In this document: piece after piece, positions 35,907 to 44,534 of the stretch
Layout of the letters: each line of letters begins with the position of its first letter
How positions within the stretch are numbered: position 1 is the first letter of the stretch
NCBI GenBank assembly: GCA_050299555.1
Contig: JBNKWA010000080.1
Span: forward strand, 62,001 to 126,000
DNA: 64,000 nt
Origin: JBNKWA01 sp050299555
Lineage (GTDB): Bacteria > Pseudomonadota > Alphaproteobacteria > Rhodobacterales > Rhodobacteraceae
Direction: 5' to 3'
Program-made: the position numbers and the translations under genes
Notes under the pieces: generated by a model
Databases searched by the model: none
What the model was told of the DNA's origin: nothing
The model's input: only the letters and a program-made list of their open reading frames with translations

Positions 35907-36778
35907 GACGACTGCAGCAACTCACGTACGGTCCGGCGCAGCAATGTCATGCCGCCGGGCCGCCAGCCCAGAACCGACAGCCGGGCGCAGTCCATGACGC
36001 TGATCTCGTCGCGGGCCGCCTTTGGCGGCAGTGGCTGCCGCGAGCCGGTCATCGCCGCCACCTCGGCCAGAAGGTCGCGTCGGTCGAGCATGATGTCGGA
36101 CACGTTGACGACCCCGGTGACGTCCTGGGTCAGGGTAAGCCGCACCGCGCCGGCCAGATCGCCCGCATGCACCTCGGTCCCGGCCCGCGGCGTGATCGGC
36201 CGGCCGGCCAGGAAGTCCTCGAACAACTCGGCCCATTTGTGCTGCCGTCCCGGCTGCGGCAGGCCGTATAGCCCGGTGGCGCGCAGGATCGTCGGCCGGA
36301 GCGCCACGTTCTGGTGCGCCAGAAGTGTCTCTTCGACCTCGGCCTTGACGCTGCCATAGAGGTTGGCGGGGTAGGCCGGCAGCGCCTCGCGCAGCGTGGA
36401 TCCGGCCGGATAGCCGTCATAGACCGCGCGGCTCGACAGGAACACGAAGCGCCGCACGCCGGCCTTGCGCGCCGCTTCGATCAGCGCCAGCGTGCCATCG
36501 ACGTTGTGGCGCCGGAAGCCGTCCGGGTCGGTGCCCTCGCCGCCGCGATAGCGCCCGGGCGCGTGGGCGAAGGCGCAATGCACGATAGCCTCCGCGCCCT
36601 GCGCCGCAGCCGACCAATCGGTGTCAAGCGTCGCCTTCAAGTATTTGATCGTACTTGGAAAACCCTGCGGCACTCCGGCCGAGCGACCGGTGATGACCAC
36701 GCTTGCACCCGCAGCGGCGAGGGTCAGTGCGATGTGCCGCCCTGCCAGCCCTGTGCCGCCGGTTACCAGTATTCGCAA
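35861..36778 (-). CDS. sqdC: SqdC-like NAD-dependent epimerase/reductase, 305 aa
   Basis: Rossmann-fold short-chain (extended) protein: GGTGLAGRHIALTLAAAGAS at residues ~7-26 binds NAD(P), and SSRAVYDG ... YGSVKAEVE supplies the Ser-Tyr-Lys catalytic set. Third gene of a sulfolipid operon arranged sqdB-sqdD-sqdC as described in Rhodobacter sphaeroides, where SqdC affects sulfoquinovose sugar metabolism. The start is most likely the TTG at 36776-36778 (reading RILVTGGTG), with GAGGACAA upstream and 10 bp after the sqdD stop; no ATG is suitably placed. It converges with metF and overlaps it by 46 bp. The exact reaction is not established. Confidence 0.82.
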   Translation of the reverse strand: MRILVTGGTGLAGRHIALTLAAAGASVVITGRSAGVPQGFPSTIKYLKATLDTDWSAAAQGAEAIVHCAFAHAPGRYRGGEGTDPDGFRRHNVDGTLALIEAARKAGVRRFVFLSSRAVYDGYPAGSTLREALPAYPANLYGSVKAEVEETLLAHQNVALRPTILRATGLYGLPQPGRQHKWAELFEDFLAGRPITPRAGTEVHAGDLAGAVRLTLTQDVTGVVNVSDIMLDRRDLLAEVAAMTGSRQPLPPKAARDEISVMDCARLSVLGWRPGGMTLLRRTVRELLQSSQAAPAPAASAKGTD

Positions 36779-36788
36779 ATTATTGTCC

Positions 36789-37607
36789 TCAGGCCGCAGG
36801 GGGCGGGGGCAGCCGATCGAGATGAGGCCGCCCTCCGGCGGCAATCTGATGCCACAGCCCGATCAGCGGCTGCAGCCGGTCTGCCTTCGCGTGCGTCCCC
36901 TCCCAGGGTTTTTCGTATTGATAGTGGATCACGCGTACCGATCGCCAATCCCACAGTGCGGGAAGGTTGAACCAGACATATTGCAACAAATTGTAAAACA
37001 CCGGCAGACCGTGCCAGCCGGGGAAGAAGCTTTCAAGGAAAGTCTGGTCGGTGCGGCGCCAGAAGGCGCCGGGCTTGTCGAGCGCCGCCATCATCCGTTC
37101 GAAGGTTGCCGGGCTCGGCCGGGCGGTGAAGACGCCGGAATTGAGCCGGTGAAAATCAGCCAGAGTCTCGTAGACATTTGGCGCCGCAGCGAACTCGGGA
37201 TAGTCGAACAGCACGTCGATATTGCGCAGCACCAGCGTGTCGGCGTCGAGAAAGACCACCCGCGCGTAGGGAAGCTGCCACAGCCGCAGCTTGGCAAAGT
37301 TGTCCAGCGGTGTGTGAAAGGCGGGTTTGGTGCCCTTGGTGAATGGGGCGAGCCCGTGCAGCCGCTCGCGCTGGTGGGCGGCGTTGAATTCGTCCGAGGT
37401 CTCCAGCAGGGGCACCTCGACGGGCACTGCGCCCAGCTCTGCCAGTGGCGCGATCGCCGCGGCGCTGACGCCGCCGGTGTGCATGACCACAACCGCCGCC
37501 TCGGTGCCGGTCAGACGCAGTGAACGGACCAGCGCCGCCGCACCCACGGCGTAGCCGTCATTGGTCACAAGGGTGACATAGGCGTTGCCGCCGGCCGCGT
37601 TGTTCAC
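36789..37607 (-). CDS. sqdD: SqdD-like glycosyltransferase (glycogenin-like, GT8), 272 aa
   Basis: Nucleotide-sugar glycosyltransferase of GT8 type. The metal-binding DxD motif is in VVFLDADTLVLRNIDVLFDY (~residues 115-134); the N-terminal nucleotide site is YVTLVTNDGYAVGAAALVRS; a second conserved segment is RLNSGVFTARPS. Position directly after sqdB (25 bp) and before sqdC (10 bp) matches the sqdBDC order, in which SqdD is the candidate transferase moving sulfoquinovose from UDP to diacylglycerol. No membrane helix is evident, so it probably acts as a peripheral enzyme at the inner membrane. The start is the ATG at 37605-37607. Confidence 0.87.
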   Translation of the reverse strand: MNNAAGGNAYVTLVTNDGYAVGAAALVRSLRLTGTEAAVVVMHTGGVSAAAIAPLAELGAVPVEVPLLETSDEFNAAHQRERLHGLAPFTKGTKPAFHTPLDNFAKLRLWQLPYARVVFLDADTLVLRNIDVLFDYPEFAAAPNVYETLADFHRLNSGVFTARPSPATFERMMAALDKPGAFWRRTDQTFLESFFPGWHGLPVFYNLLQYVWFNLPALWDWRSVRVIHYQYEKPWEGTHAKADRLQPLIGLWHQIAAGGRPHLDRLPPPPAA

Positions 37608-37632
37608 CGCCGGCGGGCCCCGGAAGCGGGCA

Positions 37633-38853
37633 TCACGAAACCGATTTCAGCGTCGTTCCCTCGATATCGCGCACCACGGTCCTGGCGATATCCTTGGTCC
37701 AGGCGGAAACCGCCGGGATGCGGCTGCGATCGACCCGGTGGGCGTATTTCTTGGCCACCTCCACGATCTCCTCCAGCAGCCCCTCATCCAGCCGGATCGG
37801 GTTCAGCCCCAGCGCCAGGAACTGTTCGTTCCTGACCACCAGTTCGTTCTCGGCCGCCTCCTTGCGCGGGTTGGGAAGGTTGACCACTTCGGCGCCCGCC
37901 AGCCGCGCTACCAGGGCAGCAAGGTCGCGCACCCGGTGGGTCTCGGTCATCTGGTTGAAGATCTTCACTCGGTCGCCCGCCGCCGGCGCGTCCCTTAGCG
38001 CCAGGTCGATGTAGCGCACCGAATCCTGGATGTGGATGAAGGCCCGTGTCTGCCCGCCCGAGCCGTGCACGGTCAGCGGGTGGCCGATTGCCGCCTGGAT
38101 CAGGAACCGGTTCAGCACCGTGCCATAGTCGCCGTCATAGTCGAAGCGGTTGATCAACTGAACGTGGCGGCGGGTCTGCTCGGTATGGGTGCCCCAGACG
38201 ATCCCCTGGTGCAGGTCGGTGATCCTCAGCCCGTCGTTCTGGGCATAGAACTGGAACAGGATCTGATCGAGGCTCTTGGTCATGTGATAGACCGAGCCGG
38301 GCCGGGTCGGATAAAGGATCTCCTGCGTCGCCTCACGTCCGTCCATGGTTGCGATCTTGACCGGCAGGTAACCCTCGGGGATCGCGGCGCCGATGGTGGA
38401 ATAGCCATAGACCCCCATGGTGCCCAGATGCACCAGATGCGCATCGATGCCGGTCTCGACCAGCGCCGACAGCACGTTATGGGTGGCGTTGACGTTGTTG
38501 TTGACGGTGTAGACCTTGTGCCGGTCCGACTTCATCGAATAGGGCGCCGCCCGCTGCTCGGCGAAGTGGATGATCGCGTCCGGCCGATACTCGGCCAGCC
38601 AGCGCTTGACGATCTCATAGTCGCGGGCAAGGTCGATCAGGTGGAAATGGATGCGCCGCCCGGTCTCCTGGTGCCAGATCCGGGTGCGCTCCTGGATCGA
38701 ATCCATCGGTGTCAGCGACTGCACGCCCAACTCGGTATCGATCCAGCGCCGGCTGAGATTGTCGATGATGTGGATCTCGTGCCCCTGATCCGACAGGTGC
38801 AACGAGGTGGGCCAGCCGACGAAGCCGTCGCCGCCCAGTACCGCGATGCGCAT
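37633..38853 (-). CDS. sqdB: UDP-sulfoquinovose synthase, 406 aa
   Basis: Makes UDP-sulfoquinovose from UDP-glucose and sulfite, the head-group donor for the sulfolipid SQDG. It is an extended SDR: GGDGFVGWPTSLHLSDQGHE at residues ~7-26 binds NAD, and YSTIGAAIPEGYLPVKI and YHMTKSLDQILFQFYAQNDG carry the catalytic Tyr/Lys region typical of SQD1. Other diagnostic stretches are LGVQSLTPMDSIQERTR and LHQGIVWGTHTEQT. Length equals known SqdB (~400 aa). The ATG at 38851-38853 has a G-run upstream; the longer frame beyond is not supported. First gene of the sqdBDC operon, diverging from ppx. Confidence 0.94.
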   Translation of the reverse strand: MRIAVLGGDGFVGWPTSLHLSDQGHEIHIIDNLSRRWIDTELGVQSLTPMDSIQERTRIWHQETGRRIHFHLIDLARDYEIVKRWLAEYRPDAIIHFAEQRAAPYSMKSDRHKVYTVNNNVNATHNVLSALVETGIDAHLVHLGTMGVYGYSTIGAAIPEGYLPVKIATMDGREATQEILYPTRPGSVYHMTKSLDQILFQFYAQNDGLRITDLHQGIVWGTHTEQTRRHVQLINRFDYDGDYGTVLNRFLIQAAIGHPLTVHGSGGQTRAFIHIQDSVRYIDLALRDAPAAGDRVKIFNQMTETHRVRDLAALVARLAGAEVVNLPNPRKEAAENELVVRNEQFLALGLNPIRLDEGLLEEIVEVAKKYAHRVDRSRIPAVSAWTKDIARTVVRDIEGTTLKSVS

Positions 38854-39016
38854 GTTAACCCCCCGTGCCTGCTTGTCCTCGGCTCGAATGATGCCAGTAG
38901 CGGCCGGAGATGTCACCACGATGACATCCGTGCGTGACGCTTGCGCGACAGCGCGCGCTTGCGCTAGCCTTGCCAGCAAGAGGCTGCGCCAAAGTGCCGC
39001 GGCCGGAGAAATCAGC

Positions 39017-40147
39017 ATGGCGCAGGATTCCAACGGTTCTGCGCGGCAAAATGTGGACGGAGCCGGCATGGCCGACCGTCCCACGGCGGCGCAGGCCATC
39101 CGGGAGCTTTACGCGGCTCTCGATCTCGGAACCAACAGCTGCCGGATGCTGATCGCGCATCCGGACGGCGGGCAGTTCCGCATTGTCGATGCGTTCGCCA
39201 AGTCGGTGGGGCTTGGTGCCGATCTTGAGCGCACCGGCGGGCTCAGCCGGCCGGCGATCGAGCGCACCATCCGCGCGTTGCAGGTCTGCGCCACCAAGAT
39301 CCGCAAGCTCGGCGTCACCCAGATGCGGCTGGTGGCCACCGAGGCCTGTCGGCGGGCGCGCAACGGTCGCAACTTTCTCGACCAGGTCCGCAGCCGTACC
39401 GGGCTGCAGCTGGAGCTGATCGAGGCTGACGAGGAGGCGCGGCTGGCGGTGATCTCCTGCGCGCCGCTGGTCTCGCCCGCCGCCGACCAGATCCTGGTCT
39501 TCGACATCGGTGGCGGCTCGACCGAGATGGTCTGGATCGACATCAGCGACGTGCCCCCGGCCAAGCGCGTCGAGGCGGTGATGAAGCTGCGCATGGACCG
39601 GAAGGCCGCCGACAGGGTGAACGGCGCCCGGCTGGTGGACTTCATCTCAGTACCGCTCGGTGTTGCCACGCTGCACGAGCGCTTCGGCGACGTCGACGAT
39701 GAGCAGGCCCGCTTCGCGCTGATGTCGTGGTACTTCGAAGAACACATGCAGAAGTTCATGCCCTACCAGAAGATCGACATGCTCGACGGCGTTGAGGGTT
39801 TTCAGATGGTGGGGACATCGGGCACCGTGACCACGGTTGCCGCCTCACATCTGGGGCTGAGGCGCTACGACCGGCGCAAGGTCGACGGCATCACGATGAC
39901 CATGGGCGAGATCGAGAAGGTGATCGCCAAGCTCAAGGGCATGGGGCCGGACGGGCGCCTGCGCGACCCGGCCATCGGCCGCGATCGGGCGGAGTTGATC
40001 ATGTCCGGGGCCTCGATCCTGACAACGCTGTTGCGCATCTGGCCGACCGACCGCCTGCGCGTGGCCGATCGCGGTCTGCGCGAGGGGATGCTCTATTCGA
40101 TGATGAGCGAGCGTGACGCCCTCGCACCCGCGCGGGAAGGCGGCTGA
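39017..40147 (+). CDS. Ppx/GppA phosphatase family protein, 376 aa
   Basis: ASKHA-fold phosphohydrolase of the exopolyphosphatase / guanosine pentaphosphatase family, acting on polyphosphate or pppGpp in the cytoplasm. Conserved blocks: ALDLGTNSCRMLIA (phosphate 1, ~residue 36), VATEACRRARNG, VFDIGGGSTEMVWID (phosphate 2, ~165) and MVGTSGTVTTVAASHLGL (~265). It is shorter than the two-domain E. coli enzymes and lacks the C-terminal HD domain, as in many alphaproteobacteria. The ATG at 39017 follows GGAGAA. The rlmE gene begins one base after its stop, so the two are co-translated. Confidence 0.9.
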   Translation: MAQDSNGSARQNVDGAGMADRPTAAQAIRELYAALDLGTNSCRMLIAHPDGGQFRIVDAFAKSVGLGADLERTGGLSRPAIERTIRALQVCATKIRKLGVTQMRLVATEACRRARNGRNFLDQVRSRTGLQLELIEADEEARLAVISCAPLVSPAADQILVFDIGGGSTEMVWIDISDVPPAKRVEAVMKLRMDRKAADRVNGARLVDFISVPLGVATLHERFGDVDDEQARFALMSWYFEEHMQKFMPYQKIDMLDGVEGFQMVGTSGTVTTVAASHLGLRRYDRRKVDGITMTMGEIEKVIAKLKGMGPDGRLRDPAIGRDRAELIMSGASILTTLLRIWPTDRLRVADRGLREGMLYSMMSERDALAPAREGG

Positions 40148-40148
40148 C

Positions 40149-40883
40149 ATGGCAAGTGACAAGCAGGGGGAAGGCCGGCGCGGGTCCGGCCGCGGCCAGC
40201 GCGAGCTGACGCAAAGGGTCAAGACCGCGCGCGGACGGACGCTGTCCTCAACCCGCTGGTTGGAGCGGCAGCTCAACGACCCTTACGTGGCGCGCGCCAA
40301 GGCCGATGGTTATCGCAGTCGCGCCGCCTACAAGATTGCCGAGATCGACGACAAGTACCGGTTCTTTGTGCCTGGCGCACGGGTGGTGGACCTCGGCTCG
40401 GCCCCGGGCGGCTGGTGCCAGGTGGCGGTGCGGCGGGTGAATGCGCTCGGCGAGACCCGGGGCAAGCCCGTCGGTCGGGTCATCGGCGTCGACCTGCAGG
40501 AAGTGGCGCCAATCCCGGGTGCCGAACTGCACCTGCTCGACTTCCTCGACGAGGGTGCCGACGATCAGGTCAAGGGCTGGCTCGGCGGTCAGGCGGACGT
40601 GGTCCTGTCCGACATGGCGCCCGCCGCCACCGGCCACAAGCAGACCGACCATCTGCGCATCGTCGCCCTCGGGGAGGCGGCGGCCCAGTTCGCCTGCGAG
40701 GTCCTGGCCCCGGGCGGCAGCTTCGTGGCCAAGACACTGGCGGGCGGTGCCGAGGCCGAGATCCTGTCGGTGCTGAAGCGCGCCTTCGAGAAGGTGGTGC
40801 ACGTCAAGCCGCCGTCGAGTCGCAAGGACAGCTCCGAGAAGTTCCTGGTCGCCACCGGCTTCAGGGCAGCGGTGCAAAATTGA
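40149..40883 (+). CDS. rlmE: 23S rRNA (uridine-2552-2'-O)-methyltransferase, RlmE/FtsJ, 244 aa
   Basis: SAM-dependent ribose methyltransferase modifying U2552 of 23S rRNA during late 50S assembly. The K-D-K-E tetrad is visible: Lys in YRSRAAYKIAEID, Asp in VVLSDMAPAATGH, Lys in FVAKTLAGG and Glu in SSEKFLVATGF. The SAM site is VVDLGSAPGGWCQVAV. A basic N-terminal extension (~25 residues, GEGRRGSGRGQREL) probably contacts RNA. The ATG at 40149 lies one base after the ppx stop. The 3' end overlaps the converging membrane-protein gene by 23 bp. Confidence 0.95.
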   Translation: MASDKQGEGRRGSGRGQRELTQRVKTARGRTLSSTRWLERQLNDPYVARAKADGYRSRAAYKIAEIDDKYRFFVPGARVVDLGSAPGGWCQVAVRRVNALGETRGKPVGRVIGVDLQEVAPIPGAELHLLDFLDEGADDQVKGWLGGQADVVLSDMAPAATGHKQTDHLRIVALGEAAAQFACEVLAPGGSFVAKTLAGGAEAEILSVLKRAFEKVVHVKPPSSRKDSSEKFLVATGFRAAVQN

Positions 40884-42372
40884 GGCTGGCCCCGGGCGGC
40901 AGCCCGGCGGCGAGTTCGTCCAGCACGGTCTCCAGCCGCACCCGGTCTGCCAGCGGCGTCGCAAGGATGGTGATCGTGGTGCCACCGGACGAGACCATGG
41001 GCGAGATCAGCCGCGCCACCGGTTGCCAGCTTTCGGGCAGGGCTCCGAACCAGTCGGTATAGATGGCCACCACCCCGACGCCACGCGCCTCGGCCAGCGC
41101 GGCCAGCGCCGCGGCGTCCAGCCGGCCCGCCTGTCGGAGCCGCCGCACCTCCTCCGAGCCGAGGCCCCAGAGATCGAGCACCAGCGTATCGTTGCGATAG
41201 CTCGGCCAGCCGAGATCGTTGACCGCGAGGGGGGCGGGCGCCAGCAGCCGCGCCAGCCGGTGCAGCTGGTATTGCTGTGCCAGGACGTTGCGGCTGGCCG
41301 CGGGCGAACGGATCGTCGCCTCGAGGTATGGCACCGATGCGGCCAGGCCGAAGGCCAGCGCCGCCAGCACCGCCCCCCGGGTGGGCCGCGCCGCCACCAG
41401 CCGCAGTATCGCTGCGAAGGCCAGCGCCACGGCATAGACCTCGTGGCGACTGAACCCGCCGATCTGCCCCGCCAGCAGATGCGCCGCCAGCGCCAGCACC
41501 GCCACAAGTGCCATCAGCCATGGCCCGCGGGAGACCATGGCCAGGCCAACGATCAACGGGACCGACGCCGCCAGGATCCTGCCCTGATAGGTGGCGAGGT
41601 TCACCATCAGGCCGTGCGGCAAAGTCACCAGGGCGCCGATCAGCCGGCCTTCGCCTGCCCCCTCGGCGAGCGTCGACGCTGCCGAGACCGGGCTCGGCAC
41701 CAGCGGCAACCCGAAATGGCGCACGGTCAGGCCGTAGGCCAGCAGCCCCGCGGCGATCGCCATCGCCTGCGCCAGCGCCGGCCGCCATTGCCGGCACCAA
41801 AGCTGCGCCGCGATCGCCAGCCCCGCCAGTGCCAGTCCCTCGAAGCGCAAGAGCGGCAATGCGATCACCGCCACGGTAGCCGTCCAGGGCCAGGACTTGC
41901 CCTCGGCCAGCGCCGCCACGCCCGCCAGCGCCACCAGCGTCGCCAGCACATGCAGGCTGTGCTCCAGCCCGGTCATCGGCAGCGCGAAGCCGCTGACCAC
42001 GAAAAGGCCCAGCCCGCCCACCAGCCAGCGCCGGGGGCCCGGCTCCACCGCCGCCTCCACCAGGCGCGCCATGACCAGAACCGAAAGCGCGGCGGCGATC
42101 AGGCAGATGACAAGTGCCCAGGCCGGGCCGAAACCCAATGCCTCGCCCGGCATGAGCAGGAACGGATAGAGGATCGACGACGATGGAGATGCCGCCTCGC
42201 CGGGGTTCACCCCCCACATGCCGGTCAGCAGCGTTTCGACCAGCGACAGGTGGATATAGGTGTCGTCCAGCGTGAACATCAGCCGTCCGCCCGCCGCCTG
42301 CCAACACAGTCCCAGGAGCACCGCCATGCCCGCGGCCCAGAGCCCGACAAGCTGGATCGCAAAGCGGCTCAT
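40861..42372 (-). CDS. Polytopic membrane protein, GT-C glycosyltransferase-like, 503 aa
   Basis: Large membrane protein with about 10-12 hydrophobic segments and a soluble C-terminal portion (from ~residue 385). After the first membrane helix comes FTLDDTYIHLSLVETLLTG, where the paired Asp residues in a first periplasmic loop resemble the catalytic loop of GT-C lipid-sugar-dependent glycosyltransferases; NPGEAASPSSSILYPFLL follows. The C-terminal part (LAVNDLGWPSYRNDTLVLDL, VVAIYTDWFG) resembles the soluble domain often found in such proteins. No specific family is recognised with certainty. The start is the ATG at 42370-42372. It is monocistronic, converging on rlmE and diverging from guaB. 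Confidence 0.75.
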   Translation of the reverse strand: MSRFAIQLVGLWAAGMAVLLGLCWQAAGGRLMFTLDDTYIHLSLVETLLTGMWGVNPGEAASPSSSILYPFLLMPGEALGFGPAWALVICLIAAALSVLVMARLVEAAVEPGPRRWLVGGLGLFVVSGFALPMTGLEHSLHVLATLVALAGVAALAEGKSWPWTATVAVIALPLLRFEGLALAGLAIAAQLWCRQWRPALAQAMAIAAGLLAYGLTVRHFGLPLVPSPVSAASTLAEGAGEGRLIGALVTLPHGLMVNLATYQGRILAASVPLIVGLAMVSRGPWLMALVAVLALAAHLLAGQIGGFSRHEVYAVALAFAAILRLVAARPTRGAVLAALAFGLAASVPYLEATIRSPAASRNVLAQQYQLHRLARLLAPAPLAVNDLGWPSYRNDTLVLDLWGLGSEEVRRLRQAGRLDAAALAALAEARGVGVVAIYTDWFGALPESWQPVARLISPMVSSGGTTITILATPLADRVRLETVLDELAAGLPPGASLNFAPLP

Positions 42373-42729
42373 GCGCCGACGGCCCGCGCCGCGAAGATGA
42401 GGCCCGGAACGTTGACCGGGTGCCAGGCCATAGGGATCATCGTGGACCCGGCGCGGAACCGGGTGCCGGCATCAAAGGACGCGCCCCGCACCGCTGCACC
42501 GGCCGCGATCGCCTTTCGGCAAGCGCCCGTACGCACAGGACTGGCGATGCCCGCAAACGGCAGGCTGGGCCGACCCGTCTCGCATCCATGGCTTGGCATG
42601 TCCCTACCCTTTGCCAATGATTGTGGCAGGCGCAGGGCGCCCGCACCGCCGCCTATGGTCATGGGTTTCCTTTTCCCGTGCCACATGAAATAGAGACGCG
42701 CCAACAACGACCACAGCCAAGAGCAGGCC
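42373..42729. other. 357-bp divergent intergenic region upstream of guaB
   Basis: Separates the GT-C-like gene (minus) from guaB (plus). No gene was recognised; frames through it lack family features. Imperfect copies of CCGGGTGCC occur at both ends of a ~50 bp stretch (42418-42470). It presumably contains the guaB promoter. Confidence 0.45.
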
Positions 42730-44181
42730 ATGAAGATTCGTGAGGCGCTAACCTTCGACGACGTCCTTCTCGTCCCCGCGGCCTCGACGGTGCTGCCGGC
42801 CCAGGCCGATACCCGCACCCAGGTCACCCAGGCGATCTCGCTCAACATCCCGCTCATGTCGTCGGCCATGGATACCGTCACCGAGGCCAAAATGGCCATC
42901 GCCATGGCCCAGGCCGGCGGCATGGGGGTGATCCACCGCAACCTCGACCTCGAGGAACAGGCCGCCCAGGTGCGCCAAGTCAAGCGCTTCGAGTCGGGGG
43001 TTGTCTACAACCCGATCACGCTTGCCCCCGACCAGACCCTGGCCGATGCCAAGGCATTGCAGGAACGCTACAAGATCACCGGCTTCCCGGTGGTCGACGG
43101 CGGCCGCGTGGTCGGCATCCTGACCAACCGCGACATGCGTTTCGCCGATGACGACAGGACCCCGGTCAGCGCCATGATGACCAGCCGGGATCTCGCCATG
43201 CTGACCGAGCCGGCCGATCTCGGCGAGGCCAAGAAGATGATGCATGCCCGGCGCATCGAGAAGCTTCTGGTGGTCAATGCCAAGGGCCAGCTGACCGGGC
43301 TGCTGACCATCAAGGACATCGAACAATCGGTGCTCAACCCCAATGCCTGCAAGGACGAGCTCGGCCGCCTGCGGGTCGCCGCCGCCACCACCGTGGGCGA
43401 TGCCGGCTTTGCCCGGTCTGAGGCGCTGATCGATGCCGGCGTCGATCTGGTGGTCATCGACACCGCCCATGGCCATTCGGCGTCGGTGGCCGAGGCGGTG
43501 GAACGGGTCAAGCGGCTGTCGAACCGGGTCCAGGTGGTGGCCGGCAACGTCGCCACCGCCGAGGGCACGCGGGCGCTCATCGGTGCCGGGGCGGATGCGG
43601 TCAAGGTGGGTATCGGGCCGGGCTCGATCTGCACCACGCGGATCGTTGCCGGGGTCGGCGTGCCCCAACTCACCGCGATCATGGATTGCGCGGCGGAGGC
43701 GGCAAAGAACGGCACTCCGGCGATTGCCGATGGCGGCATCAAGTATTCGGGCGATTTCGCCAAGGCCATCGCGGCCGGCGCCCATTGCGCCATGATCGGC
43801 TCCATGCTCGCCGGTACCGATGAGTCGCCGGGCGAGGTCTTCCTTTACCAGGGCCGCAGCTTCAAGGCCTACCGCGGCATGGGCTCCATTGCCGCCATGG
43901 CCCGCGGGTCGGCCGACCGCTATTTCCAGAAGGAGGCGTCGTCCGACAAGCTGGTGCCCGAGGGCATCGAGGGACAGGTGCCCTACAAGGGCTCGGCCCA
44001 GGCGGTGGTGCACCAGCTGGTCGGTGGGCTGAAGGCGGCCATGGGCTATACCGGCGCCGCCACCATCGAGGCGATGCGCACCGCCAGCAGTTTCGTGCGG
44101 ATCACCGGCGCCGGGCTGAGCGAAAGCCACGTCCACGACGTGCAGATCACCCGCGAAAGCCCGAACTACCGGGTCGGCTGA
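42730..44181 (+). CDS. guaB: IMP dehydrogenase, 483 aa
   Basis: NAD-dependent oxidation of IMP to XMP, the committed step of GMP synthesis. A TIM-barrel is interrupted by two CBS domains (~residues 90-205, VVDGGRVVGILTNRDMRF and LLVVNAKGQLTGLLTIKDIE). The catalytic loop GPGSICTTRIVAG holds C301; NAD and phosphate sites are VVIDTAHGHS, IADGGIKYSGDFAKAI and YRGMGSIAAM. Length and N-terminus (MKIREALTFDDVLLVPAAST) are canonical. In related genomes rsmB usually follows soon after; here 7.3 kb of other sequence lies between, suggesting an insertion. Confidence 0.98.
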   Translation: MKIREALTFDDVLLVPAASTVLPAQADTRTQVTQAISLNIPLMSSAMDTVTEAKMAIAMAQAGGMGVIHRNLDLEEQAAQVRQVKRFESGVVYNPITLAPDQTLADAKALQERYKITGFPVVDGGRVVGILTNRDMRFADDDRTPVSAMMTSRDLAMLTEPADLGEAKKMMHARRIEKLLVVNAKGQLTGLLTIKDIEQSVLNPNACKDELGRLRVAAATTVGDAGFARSEALIDAGVDLVVIDTAHGHSASVAEAVERVKRLSNRVQVVAGNVATAEGTRALIGAGADAVKVGIGPGSICTTRIVAGVGVPQLTAIMDCAAEAAKNGTPAIADGGIKYSGDFAKAIAAGAHCAMIGSMLAGTDESPGEVFLYQGRSFKAYRGMGSIAAMARGSADRYFQKEASSDKLVPEGIEGQVPYKGSAQAVVHQLVGGLKAAMGYTGAATIEAMRTASSFVRITGAGLSESHVHDVQITRESPNYRVG

Positions 44182-44534
44182 CCCACCGGGCGACGGCCGG
44201 GTGGCCAGCTTGAATGCGGCCTCTATCCTGGGATGGCTTCACTCGGAGAAAGGGCCCGGGCACCCAGCCCGGACCGCGCCCGACACTCCCCGAGGGCGCA
44301 TTGCGACGGACCGAGCAGCGGCAGCGTCACGGCAGTGCGGAACCATAAAGTACGCCGCCCCGGGGTCCCGAAGTGCCCTCCCAGGATCGGGGCGCGGCCC
44401 TCACGTCGAACCGACGGCTGGCAGGCCAGCACTATCGTTGGCAGCGCTCGCGCGCCGAAAGCTTCGCGCCGTCAGTGGATGGCCTTGCGTTGAAGCCGAA
44501 TGCATCGAACGCCATGGCCCTGCAAGCCAATCGG
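44182..44534. other. 353-bp region after guaB with decayed gene remnant
   Basis: Contains a GC-rich imperfect inverted repeat right after the guaB stop (around 44183-44205), a possible terminator, and a fragment matching the 3' end of the FMN-type glutamate synthase gene (listed separately). No intact gene. Confidence 0.55.
44444..44495 (+). pseudogene. 3' remnant of an FMN-type glutamate synthase gene
   Basis: The segment reads HYRWQRSRAESFAPSVD in one frame, matching the C-terminus HDRWLRSRAESFAPFDI of the intact glutamate synthase-like gene that ends at 48879. At DNA level GCGCTCGCGCGCCGAAAGCT and the next four bases are identical in both. No upstream coding sequence for the remainder is present, so this is a decayed end fragment. 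It marks a former copy or a recombination junction immediately downstream of guaB. Confidence 0.65.
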
